This document shows positions 42,498 through 52,290 of a stretch of DNA of 64,000 nt, in pieces. Source of the DNA: Duganella fentianensis. Its GTDB lineage: Bacteria; Pseudomonadota; Gammaproteobacteria; Burkholderiales; Burkholderiaceae_D. The stretch is from contig NZ_WWCL01000003.1 of assembly GCF_009857835.1 (NCBI RefSeq), positions 372,001 to 436,000 of the forward strand, read 5' to 3'. The translations under genes were made by a program, and so were the position numbers. Under the pieces are notes generated by a model. The model saw nothing but the letters and a program-made list of their open reading frames with translations, was not told the origin of the DNA and ran no database searches. The number at the start of each line of letters is the position of its first letter. Positions within the stretch are counted from its first letter, which is position 1.

Positions 42498-44717
42498 ATG
42501 AGCAAACTGATTCCTTACGCCTGTATGGCACTGCTGGGCGCGTCCAATGCGATCGCGCAAAACGAACTGGGCGGCTCCGCCGGCAAGCCCTCGCTGGGCC
42601 CGGACGGCAAGCCCGTGCAGCAGGTGAATGTGACGGGCGGGCGCGCCAGCGATCTCGATGAGCGCCGCAACTCCGTTGCCGGCAAACAGATTTTTAGCCG
42701 CGAAGAGCTGGACCGCAATGGCGACAGCAATCTGGGCGATGTGCTCAAGCGCCTGCCCGGCGTGACCCTGGGTGGCCGTCCCGGCCGTGGTGGCGATGTG
42801 CGCATGCGCGGCATGGGCAATGGCTATACCCAGGTGCTGCTGAATGGCGAACGGCCGCCGGCCGGTTTTTCCATGGAATCGCTGTCGCCCGATCAGGTCG
42901 AGCGGGTGGAGATCATGCGCGGCCCGGTGGCTGAACATAGCGCGCAAGCGATTGCCGGCACCATCAACATCGTGCTGCGCGATGGCTACCAGCAGCGCGA
43001 CAAGCAGCTCAAGCTGACCGACACGATAGAGCAGGGCCGCCATGCGCCGAACGTATCGCTGACGGCGCCCGGCAAGGTGGGCCAGCTGACCTATCTGCTG
43101 TCCGCTTCGCTGTTCGAAAATCTGCCGCACGATAACAGCCTGACCTATAACCGCGACACCCGCGCCGATGGCGTGGTGCTCAAGGACCAGAACGTGCTCG
43201 AGCAGAGCCGCCGTACGGCCTATGGCGTGCACTTCACGCCGCGCCTGTCGTATAAATTCGACGGTGGCGATACGCTCAACTTCCAGCCTTTCATCATGAG
43301 CTTCCGCAGCCATGGCGATGCGCGCAGCGATCTGGGCCAGAACACCGGGCTGGTGCCGCCGGCCCTGCAGCAGCCGCCCGAATATGTGGCGGCGCTGAGC
43401 AAGACCCATTACTCGGGCACCTACATGCGCGGCTTCGGCAACTGGATCCACAAGCTGGAAGGCGCGTCCAAACTCGACGTGAAATTCGGCTTCGGCCATG
43501 GCAGCAGCGATAACGATACCCAGCGCGCCCAGTACGACGGTGCGGGCAAGCTGCAGGACAGCTTTACCGATACCTCGTCCGTGCGCGAGCACAGTTTCAA
43601 TAGCGGTGGCAAGTACACCACGCCGCTGGGCCGCAACCACGGTCTGGCCGCCGGCTGGGATGTGGAGCTGGGCCACCGCGTCGAAACCAAGGTATCGGTG
43701 GACCAGAACGGCGTGCCGCAGTTTGCCGAATCGGGCGATAACCTGACAGCCGATAGCCGCCGTCTGGCCCTGTACGCACAGGACGAATGGGATATCTCCT
43801 CGCAATGGTCGGGCTATGGCGGCCTGCGCTGGGAAGGCATACGCACTACCAGCAGCCGCGCTACGGGCGATATCAACAACAGCAGCAGCGTGTTCAGCCC
43901 CTTGCTGCATGCCGTGTACCGCATCCCCGGGCGCGAGAAAGACCAGCTGCGCGCCAGTCTGACCCGTAGCTACAAGGCGGCCAGTGTGCAGGACCTGATT
44001 GCGCTGCCATCGATCGCACGCCTGAATAGCGCCACCCGTCCCGACCGCACGGGCAACCCGAATCTGAAACCGGAACTGGCCACCGGCCTCGATCTGGCCT
44101 ATGAACATTATGTGGGCCGCAGCGGCATCATCAGCGCAACGGGCTTTGTCCGTAACATCGATAATCTGATCCGCCGTGTCGTGCAGCAGGAACAGACCTC
44201 GACCGGGCTACGCTGGGTCTCCACGCCGCAGAACATCGGCCATGCCCGCACCAAGGGCATAGAACTGGAAGCCAAGTTCCAGCTGCAGGAATTGCTGCAG
44301 CAGGGCCCGGCCATCGATCTGCGCTCCAACTACAGCCGCTTCTGGTCCAGCGTGGACGACATTCCCGGCCCGAACAACCATCTGGATGCGCAACCCAGGC
44401 AGACCGCCAATCTGGGCATGGATTACCGCATGAAGGCGCTGCCGCTGACGCTGGGCGCGAATATGAACTGGACCGCGCCGACGCTGGTGCAGAGCAGCCT
44501 GACGCAGGAAATCGGTACCAGCCGCAAGCGTTCCTTCGATGTCTACGGCCTGTGGAAAATCGACAGTCTGCAGCAGCTGCGCATCTCGGCTAACAATCTG
44601 ATGGCGGAAAGCGCCCTCGGGAGCAATATCGTTACGACCAACGGGCTGTCACAAGCGGCCTACACCAGCAACCAGACCTATGTGGCCTGGAGCGTTAAAT
44701 ATGAACTGAAGTTCTAA
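42498..44717 (+). CDS. TonB-dependent outer-membrane receptor
   Basis: This 739-residue protein has a signal peptide (cleavage near residue 20), a plug domain (about residues 35-165, IFSREELDRNGDSNLGDVLKRLPG, VRMRGMGNGYTQVLLNGE, VERVEIMRGP, IAGTINIVLRDG) and a long 22-strand-type barrel ending in KYELKF with a terminal Phe. The ligand cannot be told from sequence; no siderophore genes are adjacent. The first M13 peptidase gene starts 12 bp downstream, so receptor and peptidase are very likely co-expressed. A peptide or metal-peptide uptake role is an inference. Confidence 0.9.
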   Translation: MSKLIPYACMALLGASNAIAQNELGGSAGKPSLGPDGKPVQQVNVTGGRASDLDERRNSVAGKQIFSREELDRNGDSNLGDVLKRLPGVTLGGRPGRGGDVRMRGMGNGYTQVLLNGERPPAGFSMESLSPDQVERVEIMRGPVAEHSAQAIAGTINIVLRDGYQQRDKQLKLTDTIEQGRHAPNVSLTAPGKVGQLTYLLSASLFENLPHDNSLTYNRDTRADGVVLKDQNVLEQSRRTAYGVHFTPRLSYKFDGGDTLNFQPFIMSFRSHGDARSDLGQNTGLVPPALQQPPEYVAALSKTHYSGTYMRGFGNWIHKLEGASKLDVKFGFGHGSSDNDTQRAQYDGAGKLQDSFTDTSSVREHSFNSGGKYTTPLGRNHGLAAGWDVELGHRVETKVSVDQNGVPQFAESGDNLTADSRRLALYAQDEWDISSQWSGYGGLRWEGIRTTSSRATGDINNSSSVFSPLLHAVYRIPGREKDQLRASLTRSYKAASVQDLIALPSIARLNSATRPDRTGNPNLKPELATGLDLAYEHYVGRSGIISATGFVRNIDNLIRRVVQQEQTSTGLRWVSTPQNIGHARTKGIELEAKFQLQELLQQGPAIDLRSNYSRFWSSVDDIPGPNNHLDAQPRQTANLGMDYRMKALPLTLGANMNWTAPTLVQSSLTQEIGTSRKRSFDVYGLWKIDSLQQLRISANNLMAESALGSNIVTTNGLSQAAYTSNQTYVAWSVKYELKF

Positions 44718-44729
44718 CGGAGACCTCAA

Positions 44730-46763
44730 TTGAAAACACGTTTTGTACTGAGCACGCTAGCCCTGAGCCTGATGGCTGCTTTTGCCAGCGCCCATGATGC
44801 GACGCCGATTTCCGGCATCGATACCCAGTTCATCGACCGCAGCGTACGCGCGCAGGATGACTTCTTCCAGTACCTGAACGGTACGTGGCTGAAGACCACC
44901 GAGATCCCTGAAGACAAATCCAGCTGGGGCACCTTTGCCAAGCTGCGTGATGATGTGCTGCCGCAGCTGCGCAGCATCATCGAAGCGGCCGACGCCGACA
45001 AGAAGCACAAGACCGGCAGCGATGCGCAGAAGATCGGCGACCTGTACGCCAGCTATATGGACGAAAAACAGCTGGATGCGCTGGGCGTGAAACCGCTGGC
45101 CGGCGAACTCAATCACATCCGCGGCATCAAGGACAAGAAAGCCTTCCCGCGCCTGATCGCCCACCTGAGCGAAATCGGCGTCGGCACGCCTTACGGCATC
45201 TATGTGAGCCAGGATGCGCGTGCCTCCACCATGTACGCCGTGGGTATTTCGCAGAGCGGCCTGGGTCTGCCGGATCGCGACTACTACTTGAAAAAAGATG
45301 ACGCCGAAATGGCCAGCGTGCTGGCCAAGTATCAGGCCCACATTGCCCACATCCTCAAGCTGGCCGGCCATAGCGAGCCGGAAGCTAGCGCGAAAGCCAT
45401 CGTGGCACTGGAAACGGCGCTGGCCGAAGTGCAGTGGACCAAGGTGGAAAACCGCGACCCCGTCAAACGCTACAACAAGATGGGCTTGCAGGAACTGGCC
45501 ACGCTGTCGCCCGGCTATGACTGGCAGGGCGCACTGGCCGCAGCCGGCGTGGCCGGCAAGACCGATTACGTGATCGTCAACCAGCCGAGCTACCTCACGG
45601 CGCTGAACAGCGTAATGGAGAAAACCGAACTGGCCACGTGGAAGGCTTACTTCGAATGGGCCCTGCTGCGCCGTGCATCGCCGTATCTGTCGCATGATTT
45701 CGCCGATGCCCACTTCGCATTCTTCAGCACCGCGCTGACGGGCGTGGCCGTCAAGCCGCCGCGCTGGAAGTCGGCCGTCAGTCTGGTGGAGGGCAGCCTT
45801 GGTGAAGTGCTGGGCAAGCTGTACGTGGCGCAGCATTTCCCGCCTGAGCGCAAAGCCCGCATGGAAGTGCTGGTGCAGAATCTGCTGGCGTCCTACAAGA
45901 CCAGCATCGATGCGCTGGACTGGATGAGCCCTGAAACCAAGACGGAAGCGCAGGCCAAGCTGGCCAAGTTCACGCCGAAAATTGGCTACCCGAACAAGTG
46001 GCGCGATTACAGCGCGCTGGCCATCAAGAAGAATGACCTGATCGGTAACGCCATGCGCGCGGCGACCTTCTCCTACCAGCGCATGGTGGAGAAACTGGGC
46101 AAGCCGGTCGACCGCGAAGAGTGGGGCATGACGCCGCAGACGGTGAACGCCTATTACAACCCGTCGAAAAACGAGATCGTGTTCCCGGCCGCCATTCTGC
46201 AGCCGCCGTTCTTCGATGCGCGCGCTGACGACGCCGTCAACTATGGCGCCATCGGTGCCGTGATCGGCCACGAAATCAGCCACGGCTTCGACGACAAGGG
46301 CAGCCAGTCCGATGGTGACGGCAATCTGCGCGACTGGTGGAGCAAGCAGGATCGCGCCAACTTCAAGCTGAAGACGGATGCGCTGGTCAAGCAGTACGAC
46401 GCCTACAGCCCTGTCAAAGGCTATAACGTCAATGGTGCCCTGACGCTGGGCGAGAACATCGCCGATAACTCCGGTCTGGCTATCGCCTACAAGGCTTACA
46501 AGCTGTCGCTGGGGGGCAAACCGGCCCCCGTGATCGACGGCCTGACGGGCGACCAGCGCTTCTACATGGGCTTTGCCCAGGTGTGGCGCGCCAAGGTGCG
46601 CGACAAGCAGCAGATCGTGCTGATCAAGACGGATCCGCATTCGCCGGGCCAGTTCCGCGCCAATGGCACGCTGGTCAATCAGGCCGGCTTCTATGAAGCG
46701 TTCGGTGTGCAGCCCGGTGACAAGATGTATGTTGCGCCAGAACAGCGGGTAAATATCTGGTAA
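44730..46763 (+). CDS. secreted M13-family (PepO/neprilysin-like) zinc endopeptidase, copy 1
   Basis: This 677-residue protein has a signal peptide (KTRFVLSTLALSLMAAFASA) and the M13 peptidase fold. The zinc site HEISHGFDDKG has His514 and His518, and the third ligand Glu575 lies in GENIADNSG. VNAYYNPSKNEIVFPA and the C-terminal CxxW-like ending RVNIW are family features. The start is TTG at 44730 with CGGAG 7 bases upstream. It degrades small peptides in the periplasm or outside. It is the first of three tandem paralogues and probably shares the TonB receptor transcript. Confidence 0.92.
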   Translation: MKTRFVLSTLALSLMAAFASAHDATPISGIDTQFIDRSVRAQDDFFQYLNGTWLKTTEIPEDKSSWGTFAKLRDDVLPQLRSIIEAADADKKHKTGSDAQKIGDLYASYMDEKQLDALGVKPLAGELNHIRGIKDKKAFPRLIAHLSEIGVGTPYGIYVSQDARASTMYAVGISQSGLGLPDRDYYLKKDDAEMASVLAKYQAHIAHILKLAGHSEPEASAKAIVALETALAEVQWTKVENRDPVKRYNKMGLQELATLSPGYDWQGALAAAGVAGKTDYVIVNQPSYLTALNSVMEKTELATWKAYFEWALLRRASPYLSHDFADAHFAFFSTALTGVAVKPPRWKSAVSLVEGSLGEVLGKLYVAQHFPPERKARMEVLVQNLLASYKTSIDALDWMSPETKTEAQAKLAKFTPKIGYPNKWRDYSALAIKKNDLIGNAMRAATFSYQRMVEKLGKPVDREEWGMTPQTVNAYYNPSKNEIVFPAAILQPPFFDARADDAVNYGAIGAVIGHEISHGFDDKGSQSDGDGNLRDWWSKQDRANFKLKTDALVKQYDAYSPVKGYNVNGALTLGENIADNSGLAIAYKAYKLSLGGKPAPVIDGLTGDQRFYMGFAQVWRAKVRDKQQIVLIKTDPHSPGQFRANGTLVNQAGFYEAFGVQPGDKMYVAPEQRVNIW

Positions 46764-46778
46764 TCGTTTCCACGCAAT

Positions 46779-46816
46779 AAAAAAGGCCAAGGTATGACAC
46801 ATACCGTGGCCTTTTT
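46779..46816. terminator. bidirectional-looking terminator between M13 copies 1 and 2
   Basis: A long stem of AAAAAGGCCA and GGTATG against CATACC and TGGCCTTTTT, with one mismatch, is flanked by A and T tracts. Confidence 0.85.
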
Positions 46817-46861
46817 GTTATTGTTCTGCCTTTGCTATCACGTCCATCACGGGAGCCCGCT

Positions 46862-48889
46862 TTGAAAACCTATCTGTTGAGTGCATTGATGCTGGGGCTG
46901 CTGGCCACGGCTGGTGTACAGGCCCAGCCCAAACTGGCTGGTGTGGATCGTGCCGGTGCCGATACCAGTGTGCGTGCGCAGGATGATTTCTTTAATCACG
47001 TGAATGGCCGCTGGCTGGCGCAGACGGAAATCCCAGCCGATAAGTCGAGCTGGGGCTCGTTCGAAAAGCTCGATGACGACACCAAGCCGCAGCTGCGCGC
47101 CCTGATCGAAGCGGCGGCCAATGACAGCAGCAAGCAGGCCGGCAGCGATGCCCAGCGCATCGGCGATTTCTACGCCAGCTATATGGATGAAGCGCGGCTG
47201 GAGCAACTGGGTCTGAGCCCCATCCAGCCCGAGCTGGACCGCGTGGCCGCCTTGCGTGACAAGGCTCAGCTGCCTGCCCTGTTCGCCCATTACCACCGGC
47301 TAGGTGTGACGGCGCCGTTCGGCTTCCTGATCCATCAGGACAACAAGGATTCCACCCGCTACGTGGCCGATCTCGCTCAGGATGGCCTGAGCCTGCCGGA
47401 CCGCGACTACTATCTGAAAAAGTCGGACCGCACGATGGCCGACACGCTGGCCAAGTACCAGCAGCATGTGAGCCGCATGCTGGCGCTGGCCGGCAGCACC
47501 CAGCCCGATGCCGAGGCACGCGCCATCGTTGCGCTGGAAACGGCGCTGGCCAGGCTGCAGTGGGACAAAGTGGCGCTGCGCGATCCTGTCAAAGCCTATA
47601 ACAAAGTGCCGCTGGCCCAGCTGAACAAGCTGGCGCCCGGTTTCGACTGGACCACCTGGCTGGCCGATACTGGCATAGGCGGCAAGGTCGATTACGTGAT
47701 CGTGAGCCAGCCCAGTTTTATCAAAGGCGTGAACGGGCTGCTGCAAACCACGCCGCTGGCCACCTGGCAGGCGTATTTCCGCTGGCAGGTGATCCATGCC
47801 CATGCGGCCTATCTGTCGCAGCCGTTTGCGCGCGAGAACTTTGCCTTCTATGGCACGGTGCTCAGCGATGTGAAAGAACAGCAGCCGCGCTGGAAGCGCG
47901 CCGTCAACGCGACCGATGGCGCGCTCGGCGAAAGTCTGGGCAAGCTGTATGTGCAGCAGTACTTCCCGGCCGAGCGCAAGGCGCGCATGGAAGCGCTGGT
48001 GCAGAACCTGCTGGCCGCCTTCAGGCAAAGCATCACGACGCTGGACTGGATGGGGCCGGCCACCAAGCAGCAGGCGCAGGACAAGCTGTCCAAGTTCATG
48101 GTGAAGATAGGCTATCCCGACAAGTGGCGCGACTATTCGGCGCTGACGGTCAAGGCCGATGATCTGGTGGGCAATGTGCAGCGCTCGCACGCTTTCGAGT
48201 ATGCCAAGGAAGTGAACAAGCTGGGCAAGCCTATCGATCGCGCCGAGTGGGGCATGACGCCGCAGACGGTGAACGCCTATTACAACCCGGAACTCAATGA
48301 AATCGTGTTCCCGGCCGTGATCCTGCAGCCGCCGTTCTTCAACGCGGATGCGGATGATGCCGTCAACTATGGTGCCATCGGTGCCGTGATCGGCCATGAA
48401 ATCAGCCACGGCTTCGACGATCAGGGCGCCCAGTATGATGGCGACGGCAATCTGCGCGACTGGTGGACGGCGGCCGACCACAAGAACTTCGCGGCGCGCA
48501 GCAAGATGCTGGTCAAGCAGTACAACGCGTTTAGCCCGCTGCCCGGCTACCGCGTGAATGGCGAGCTGACGCTGGGCGAGAATATTGCCGACAATTCCGG
48601 CGCCGCCATCGCCTACAAAGCTTACCAGTTGTCACTGCAGGGCCAGCCCGCGCCCGTGATCGACGGCCTGACGGGCGACCAGCGTTTCTACATGGGCTTT
48701 GCCCAGGTATGGCGCAGCAAGACCCGCGACGCCCAGCAAATCGTCTATCTGAAGGCCGATCCGCACTCGCCGGACCGCTTCCGCGCCAATGGCACGCTGC
48801 GTAATCAAGCCGGTTTTTACAACGCTTTTGAAGTAAAACCGGGCGATAAAATGTATTTGGCGCCGAAAGAACGCGTCAATATGTGGTAA
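46862..48889 (+). CDS. secreted M13-family zinc endopeptidase, copy 2
   Basis: This 675-residue paralogue of its neighbours has a signal peptide (KTYLLSALMLGLLATAGVQA). The zinc ligands are His512 and His516 in HEISHGFDDQG, and Glu573 in GENIADNSG. The start is a TTG at 46862 with GGGAG 6 bases upstream, mirroring copy 1; an upstream in-frame TTG at 46832 adds ten residues and is less likely. It is separated from copy 1 by a terminator, so it should have its own promoter. Confidence 0.92.
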   Translation: MKTYLLSALMLGLLATAGVQAQPKLAGVDRAGADTSVRAQDDFFNHVNGRWLAQTEIPADKSSWGSFEKLDDDTKPQLRALIEAAANDSSKQAGSDAQRIGDFYASYMDEARLEQLGLSPIQPELDRVAALRDKAQLPALFAHYHRLGVTAPFGFLIHQDNKDSTRYVADLAQDGLSLPDRDYYLKKSDRTMADTLAKYQQHVSRMLALAGSTQPDAEARAIVALETALARLQWDKVALRDPVKAYNKVPLAQLNKLAPGFDWTTWLADTGIGGKVDYVIVSQPSFIKGVNGLLQTTPLATWQAYFRWQVIHAHAAYLSQPFARENFAFYGTVLSDVKEQQPRWKRAVNATDGALGESLGKLYVQQYFPAERKARMEALVQNLLAAFRQSITTLDWMGPATKQQAQDKLSKFMVKIGYPDKWRDYSALTVKADDLVGNVQRSHAFEYAKEVNKLGKPIDRAEWGMTPQTVNAYYNPELNEIVFPAVILQPPFFNADADDAVNYGAIGAVIGHEISHGFDDQGAQYDGDGNLRDWWTAADHKNFAARSKMLVKQYNAFSPLPGYRVNGELTLGENIADNSGAAIAYKAYQLSLQGQPAPVIDGLTGDQRFYMGFAQVWRSKTRDAQQIVYLKADPHSPDRFRANGTLRNQAGFYNAFEVKPGDKMYLAPKERVNMW

Positions 48890-48980
48890 GCCTTTATCCG
48901 GGGTGGGCCGTGTGCTATAAATTAGTCCGGCCCATCATTGTGTATCGGCCTCTTTGTTTCCCTATCAAGAAGGATAAAAC

Positions 48981-51047
48981 GTGAAACGTCATCTCGTAAG
49001 TGCCCTGACCCTGAGCCTGATCGCCGGTCTCGCAGGTGCTGCCGACAATACCAAAAGTGTTGCTCCGGCCAGTGCCAAAGTTGCTCCTAAAACCCTGGCT
49101 TCCGGTATCGCCGTCGAATACATCGACCCTGCCGTCCGTGTACAGGACGACCTGTTTGCCCACCTGAACGGCAAATGGCTGGCGACCACGGAAATCCCCG
49201 CCGACAAATCGAGCTGGGGCAGCTTCGCCAAACTGCGCGATGACATCCAGCCGCAACTGCGCGCGATTATTGAAAATGCCGCCGCCAACCCGTCGGCCGG
49301 TGCCGATGCCCAGCGCATCGGTGACCTGTACGCGAGCTTCATGGATGAAGCCCGTCTGGAGCAACTGGGTCTGAGCCCACTGAAAGGCGAGATGGACAAG
49401 ATTGCCGCCTTCTCGGACAAGAGCCAGCTGCCAGCGCTGATCGCCCATCTGGGTGAAATCGGCGTGTCGGCCCCGTTCGGCTTCGGCATCCATCAGGACA
49501 ACAAGGATTCCACCAAATACGTGGTCGATCTGGGTCAGGACGGTCTGGGCCTGCCGGACCGTGATTACTACCTGAAAGCCGACGACGCCAAACTGGCGGA
49601 CGCTCTGGCCAAATACGAACAGCACATAGCCAAGATGCTTGCACTGGCCGGCGACGCCAACAGCGCTGCTACCGCCAAGCAGATCGTCGCGTTCGAAACC
49701 GAACTGGCCAAGCTGCAATGGACTAAGGTGGAACTGCGTGACCCGGTCAAAGCCTACAACAAGGTCGACATCGCCAAGCTGGCCGAAGTGGCACCCGGTT
49801 ACGACTGGAACGCTTACCTGAGCGCTGCCGGCATCGCCGGCAAGGTCAATTATGTGATCGTTGGCCAGCCTAGCTACCTGAAGGGCATGACCGCGCTGCT
49901 GGCCGCAACCCCGGTCGACACGCTGAAATCCTACTTCCAGTGGCAGTTGCTGCGCGCTGGCGCGCCTTACCTGAGCAAAGCCTTCGTGGACGAGAACTTT
50001 GCCTTCTACGGCACGGTGCTGAGCGGCGTCACGGAAATGCGTCCACGCTGGAAGCGCGCCGTCTCGACCACCGAAGGCGCACTGGGTGAATCCGTGGGCA
50101 AGCTGTATGTCGAGAAATACTTCCCTGCCGAGCGTAAAGCCCGCATGGAAGTGCTGGTGAAAAACCTGCTGGCCGCCTACAAGACCAGCATCGACAAGCT
50201 GGACTGGATGAGCCCGACCACCAAGAAGCAGGCGCAAGCCAAGCTGGCCAAGTTCACCACCAAGATCGGCTACCCTAACCACTGGCGCGATTACTCCAAG
50301 CTGGTGATCGCCAAGGATGATCTGGTCGGTAACATGCTGCGTTCGCGCCAGTTCGAGTACAACAAGGAACTGAACAAGCTGGGCAAACCGATCGACCGTG
50401 ACGAGTGGGGCATGACGCCACAGACCGTGAACGCCTACTACAATCCGGAAATGAACGAAATCGTGTTCCCTGCATCGATACTGCAGGCACCGTTCTTCAA
50501 TGCGGATGCGGATGATGCCGTTAACTACGGCGCCATCGGCGGCGTCATCGGCCACGAAATCAGCCACGGCTTCGACGACCAGGGCGCCCAGTACGACGGC
50601 GACGGCAATCTGCGTGACTGGTGGACGGCTGCCGACCACAAGAACTTTGCCGCCAAGACCAAGATGCTGGTCGAGCAGTACAACCAGTTCAGCCCGCTGC
50701 CCGGCTATAACGTCAACGGCGAGCTGACCCTGGGCGAGAACATCGCCGACAACAGCGGCGTGGCGATTGCCTACAAAGCTTACAAGCTGTCGTTGAAAGG
50801 CAAGAAAGCTCCGGTCATCGACGGCCTGACGGGTGACCAGCGCTTCTACATGGGCTTTGCTCAGGTATGGCGTATGAAAATGCGTGAAGCCCAGCAGATC
50901 GTGCAGATCAAGACCGATCCGCATTCGCCGGGTAAATTCCGCGCCAATGGCACCATGCGCAACCAGCCGGGCTTCTACGACGCCTTCGACGTGAAGCCGG
51001 GCGACAAGATGTATCTGGCACCGAAAGACCGCGTGATCATGTGGTAA
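48981..51047 (+). CDS. secreted M13-family zinc endopeptidase, copy 3
   Basis: This 688-residue paralogue has a signal peptide (KRHLVSALTLSLIAGLAGA) followed by a short extra linker (NTKSVAPASAKVAPKTLA) absent from the other two. The zinc ligands are His525 and His529 in HEISHGFDDQG, and Glu586 in GENIADNSG. The start is GTG at 48981 with AAGGA upstream. It is closer to copy 2 than to copy 1 (for instance HQDNKDSTKYV and LEQLGLSPL). A terminator follows. Confidence 0.92.
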   Translation: MKRHLVSALTLSLIAGLAGAADNTKSVAPASAKVAPKTLASGIAVEYIDPAVRVQDDLFAHLNGKWLATTEIPADKSSWGSFAKLRDDIQPQLRAIIENAAANPSAGADAQRIGDLYASFMDEARLEQLGLSPLKGEMDKIAAFSDKSQLPALIAHLGEIGVSAPFGFGIHQDNKDSTKYVVDLGQDGLGLPDRDYYLKADDAKLADALAKYEQHIAKMLALAGDANSAATAKQIVAFETELAKLQWTKVELRDPVKAYNKVDIAKLAEVAPGYDWNAYLSAAGIAGKVNYVIVGQPSYLKGMTALLAATPVDTLKSYFQWQLLRAGAPYLSKAFVDENFAFYGTVLSGVTEMRPRWKRAVSTTEGALGESVGKLYVEKYFPAERKARMEVLVKNLLAAYKTSIDKLDWMSPTTKKQAQAKLAKFTTKIGYPNHWRDYSKLVIAKDDLVGNMLRSRQFEYNKELNKLGKPIDRDEWGMTPQTVNAYYNPEMNEIVFPASILQAPFFNADADDAVNYGAIGGVIGHEISHGFDDQGAQYDGDGNLRDWWTAADHKNFAAKTKMLVEQYNQFSPLPGYNVNGELTLGENIADNSGVAIAYKAYKLSLKGKKAPVIDGLTGDQRFYMGFAQVWRMKMREAQQIVQIKTDPHSPGKFRANGTMRNQPGFYDAFDVKPGDKMYLAPKDRVIMW

Positions 51048-51065
51048 GCCGGTACTAGCCGAGTA

Positions 51066-51094
51066 AGAGGGCCGCAGCGATGCTGCCCTTTTTT
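51066..51094 (+). terminator. terminator after M13 copy 3
   Basis: GCAGC and GCTGC pair around GAT, extended by GG/CC after a 2-base bulge, followed by TTTTTT. Confidence 0.7.
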
Positions 51095-51141
51095 ATTGTG
51101 CGGTACACTAGCGGCTTGATCATCAAGGAAGTTGCTGAACC

Positions 51142-51699
51142 ATGCGTCTGCGTTATGTCGTACCTGCTTTAACTGCTGTGCTGCTGTCCGGTTGCGGCGA
51201 TAGTTTTACGCCCGTCGATCTGTACATGGCGAAGACGCCCGAATGCCGCGACTGGCAGGAAGGCTCGCGCTACAACCTGCCCCGTGGCGTGAGCATCTCC
51301 ACCACCTCGCCGCAGGTGCAGGCCGATGGCAGCACCGAGTTCACCTTTGTGTATCTGGTGCCGCGCGGTGAACGCGCCATGTTCCTGAGCCGCGAATTTC
51401 TGGTGACGGCGCCGCATGGCCCCGTGCTGGCCAAGGCCGAGCTGGTCAGCTTTTACCAGCGCGCCACCAATTCGCGCGCCGAAATCGTCGATGTGATTCC
51501 GAAAGTGCCGGACATGCTGGTGGCCGGTGCGACGGGTGATGAAACCATCTGGCGCGTGCGTCTGCGCGTGAAGGAAAAACTGCCCGAGCGCTACGACGTG
51601 CAGCCGCCCGCGTTCGAGATCGCGCTGACCAAGTATCCGATGCGCACTTTTACCTACCGCTATTTCGTCGAGCGCAAGGCGCCGGGCCTGTGCAGCTAA
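51142..51699 (+). CDS. putative lipoprotein, function unknown
   Basis: This 185-residue protein has a lipoprotein signal peptide with lipobox LSGC (Cys18 near VLLSGCGDSF). The mature part is beta-rich, with ECRDWQEGSRYN, FVYLVPRGERAMFLSREF, IWRVRLRVKEKLPERYD and a C-terminal Cys. No family is recognised. It is a single gene between two terminators. Confidence 0.75.
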   Translation: MRLRYVVPALTAVLLSGCGDSFTPVDLYMAKTPECRDWQEGSRYNLPRGVSISTTSPQVQADGSTEFTFVYLVPRGERAMFLSREFLVTAPHGPVLAKAELVSFYQRATNSRAEIVDVIPKVPDMLVAGATGDETIWRVRLRVKEKLPERYDVQPPAFEIALTKYPMRTFTYRYFVERKAPGLCS

Positions 51700-51714
51700 G
51701 GCTGGGTGGGGACG

Positions 51715-51745
51715 AAAAAAAACCGGCCATCTGGCCGGTTTTTTT
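51715..51745. terminator. bidirectional intrinsic terminator
   Basis: AACCGGCC (51721-51728) and GGCCGGTT (51733-51740) form a stem flanked by A and T tracts between two convergent genes. Confidence 0.93.
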
Positions 51746-51762
51746 CTGCGCGGTGAAGGCGC

Positions 51763-52290
51763 TTATTTGGCTTCGGCAGCAGCTGGTGCTTCCGGTTCTT
51801 TGAACTTGGCGCCTGCAGCGTTGCCCATGTAGGCTACGGCGCGGGCGATTTCCACGTCGGCCAGTTCAGGATTGCCGCCTTTGGCTGGCATGGCGCGCAG
51901 ACCTTCGTTAGCGTGTTTAACCAGCGTATCGAAACCTTGAGCAATACGGGCACCCCATGCGCCTGCGTCGCCGAATTTCGGTGCACCGGCTGCGCCGCTG
52001 CCATGGCAGGCTGCGCAAGTGGAGGTGTAGATGGCTTCGCCCGTTTGCAGCACTTTAGGACCGCTCACATCTTTCAGCGTAAAGCCGTTGTCGGCAACCG
52101 GTGCCAGACGGGCAGCGATTTCATCCGGTTCCTGGCTGTTCGAACCACGGCCGGTCAGCTTGTCGGTGGTGACATACTGAACCAGCAGGACGATACCGAT
52201 GATGACTACGGCGAAGAAGCCGATAACAGCAGCGACCAGCTGCTTAGGCGTTTTGATGGCGGATTCGTGTTCGTTATGTGCGTCGCTCAT
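51763..52290 (-). CDS. membrane-anchored class I cytochrome c (c5 type)
   Basis: This 175-residue protein has one N-terminal transmembrane helix (LVAAVIGFFAVVIIGIVLLVQYV). Its periplasmic cytochrome c domain has the heme motif CAACH (about residues 93-97) and a likely axial Met in LRAMPAKGG. It resembles the c5-type cytochromes of Burkholderiales that feed terminal oxidases. The last residues are an Ala/Pro/Glu tail. ATG 52290 is preferred over the longer frame to 52344. Confidence 0.87.
   Translation of the reverse strand: MSDAHNEHESAIKTPKQLVAAVIGFFAVVIIGIVLLVQYVTTDKLTGRGSNSQEPDEIAARLAPVADNGFTLKDVSGPKVLQTGEAIYTSTCAACHGSGAAGAPKFGDAGAWGARIAQGFDTLVKHANEGLRAMPAKGGNPELADVEIARAVAYMGNAAGAKFKEPEAPAAAEAK

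Noticed and set aside
42327-44108. 593-codon minus-strand frame opposite the TonB receptor gene
   Set aside because: Shadow of a clear receptor gene, with His/Gln-rich composition and no recognisable domain.
44757-50924. Long minus-strand open frames (681, 393 and 669 codons) opposite the M13 peptidase genes
   Set aside because: They mirror each other because the peptidase genes are paralogues. They show no domain and no ribosome-binding site, so they are shadow frames.
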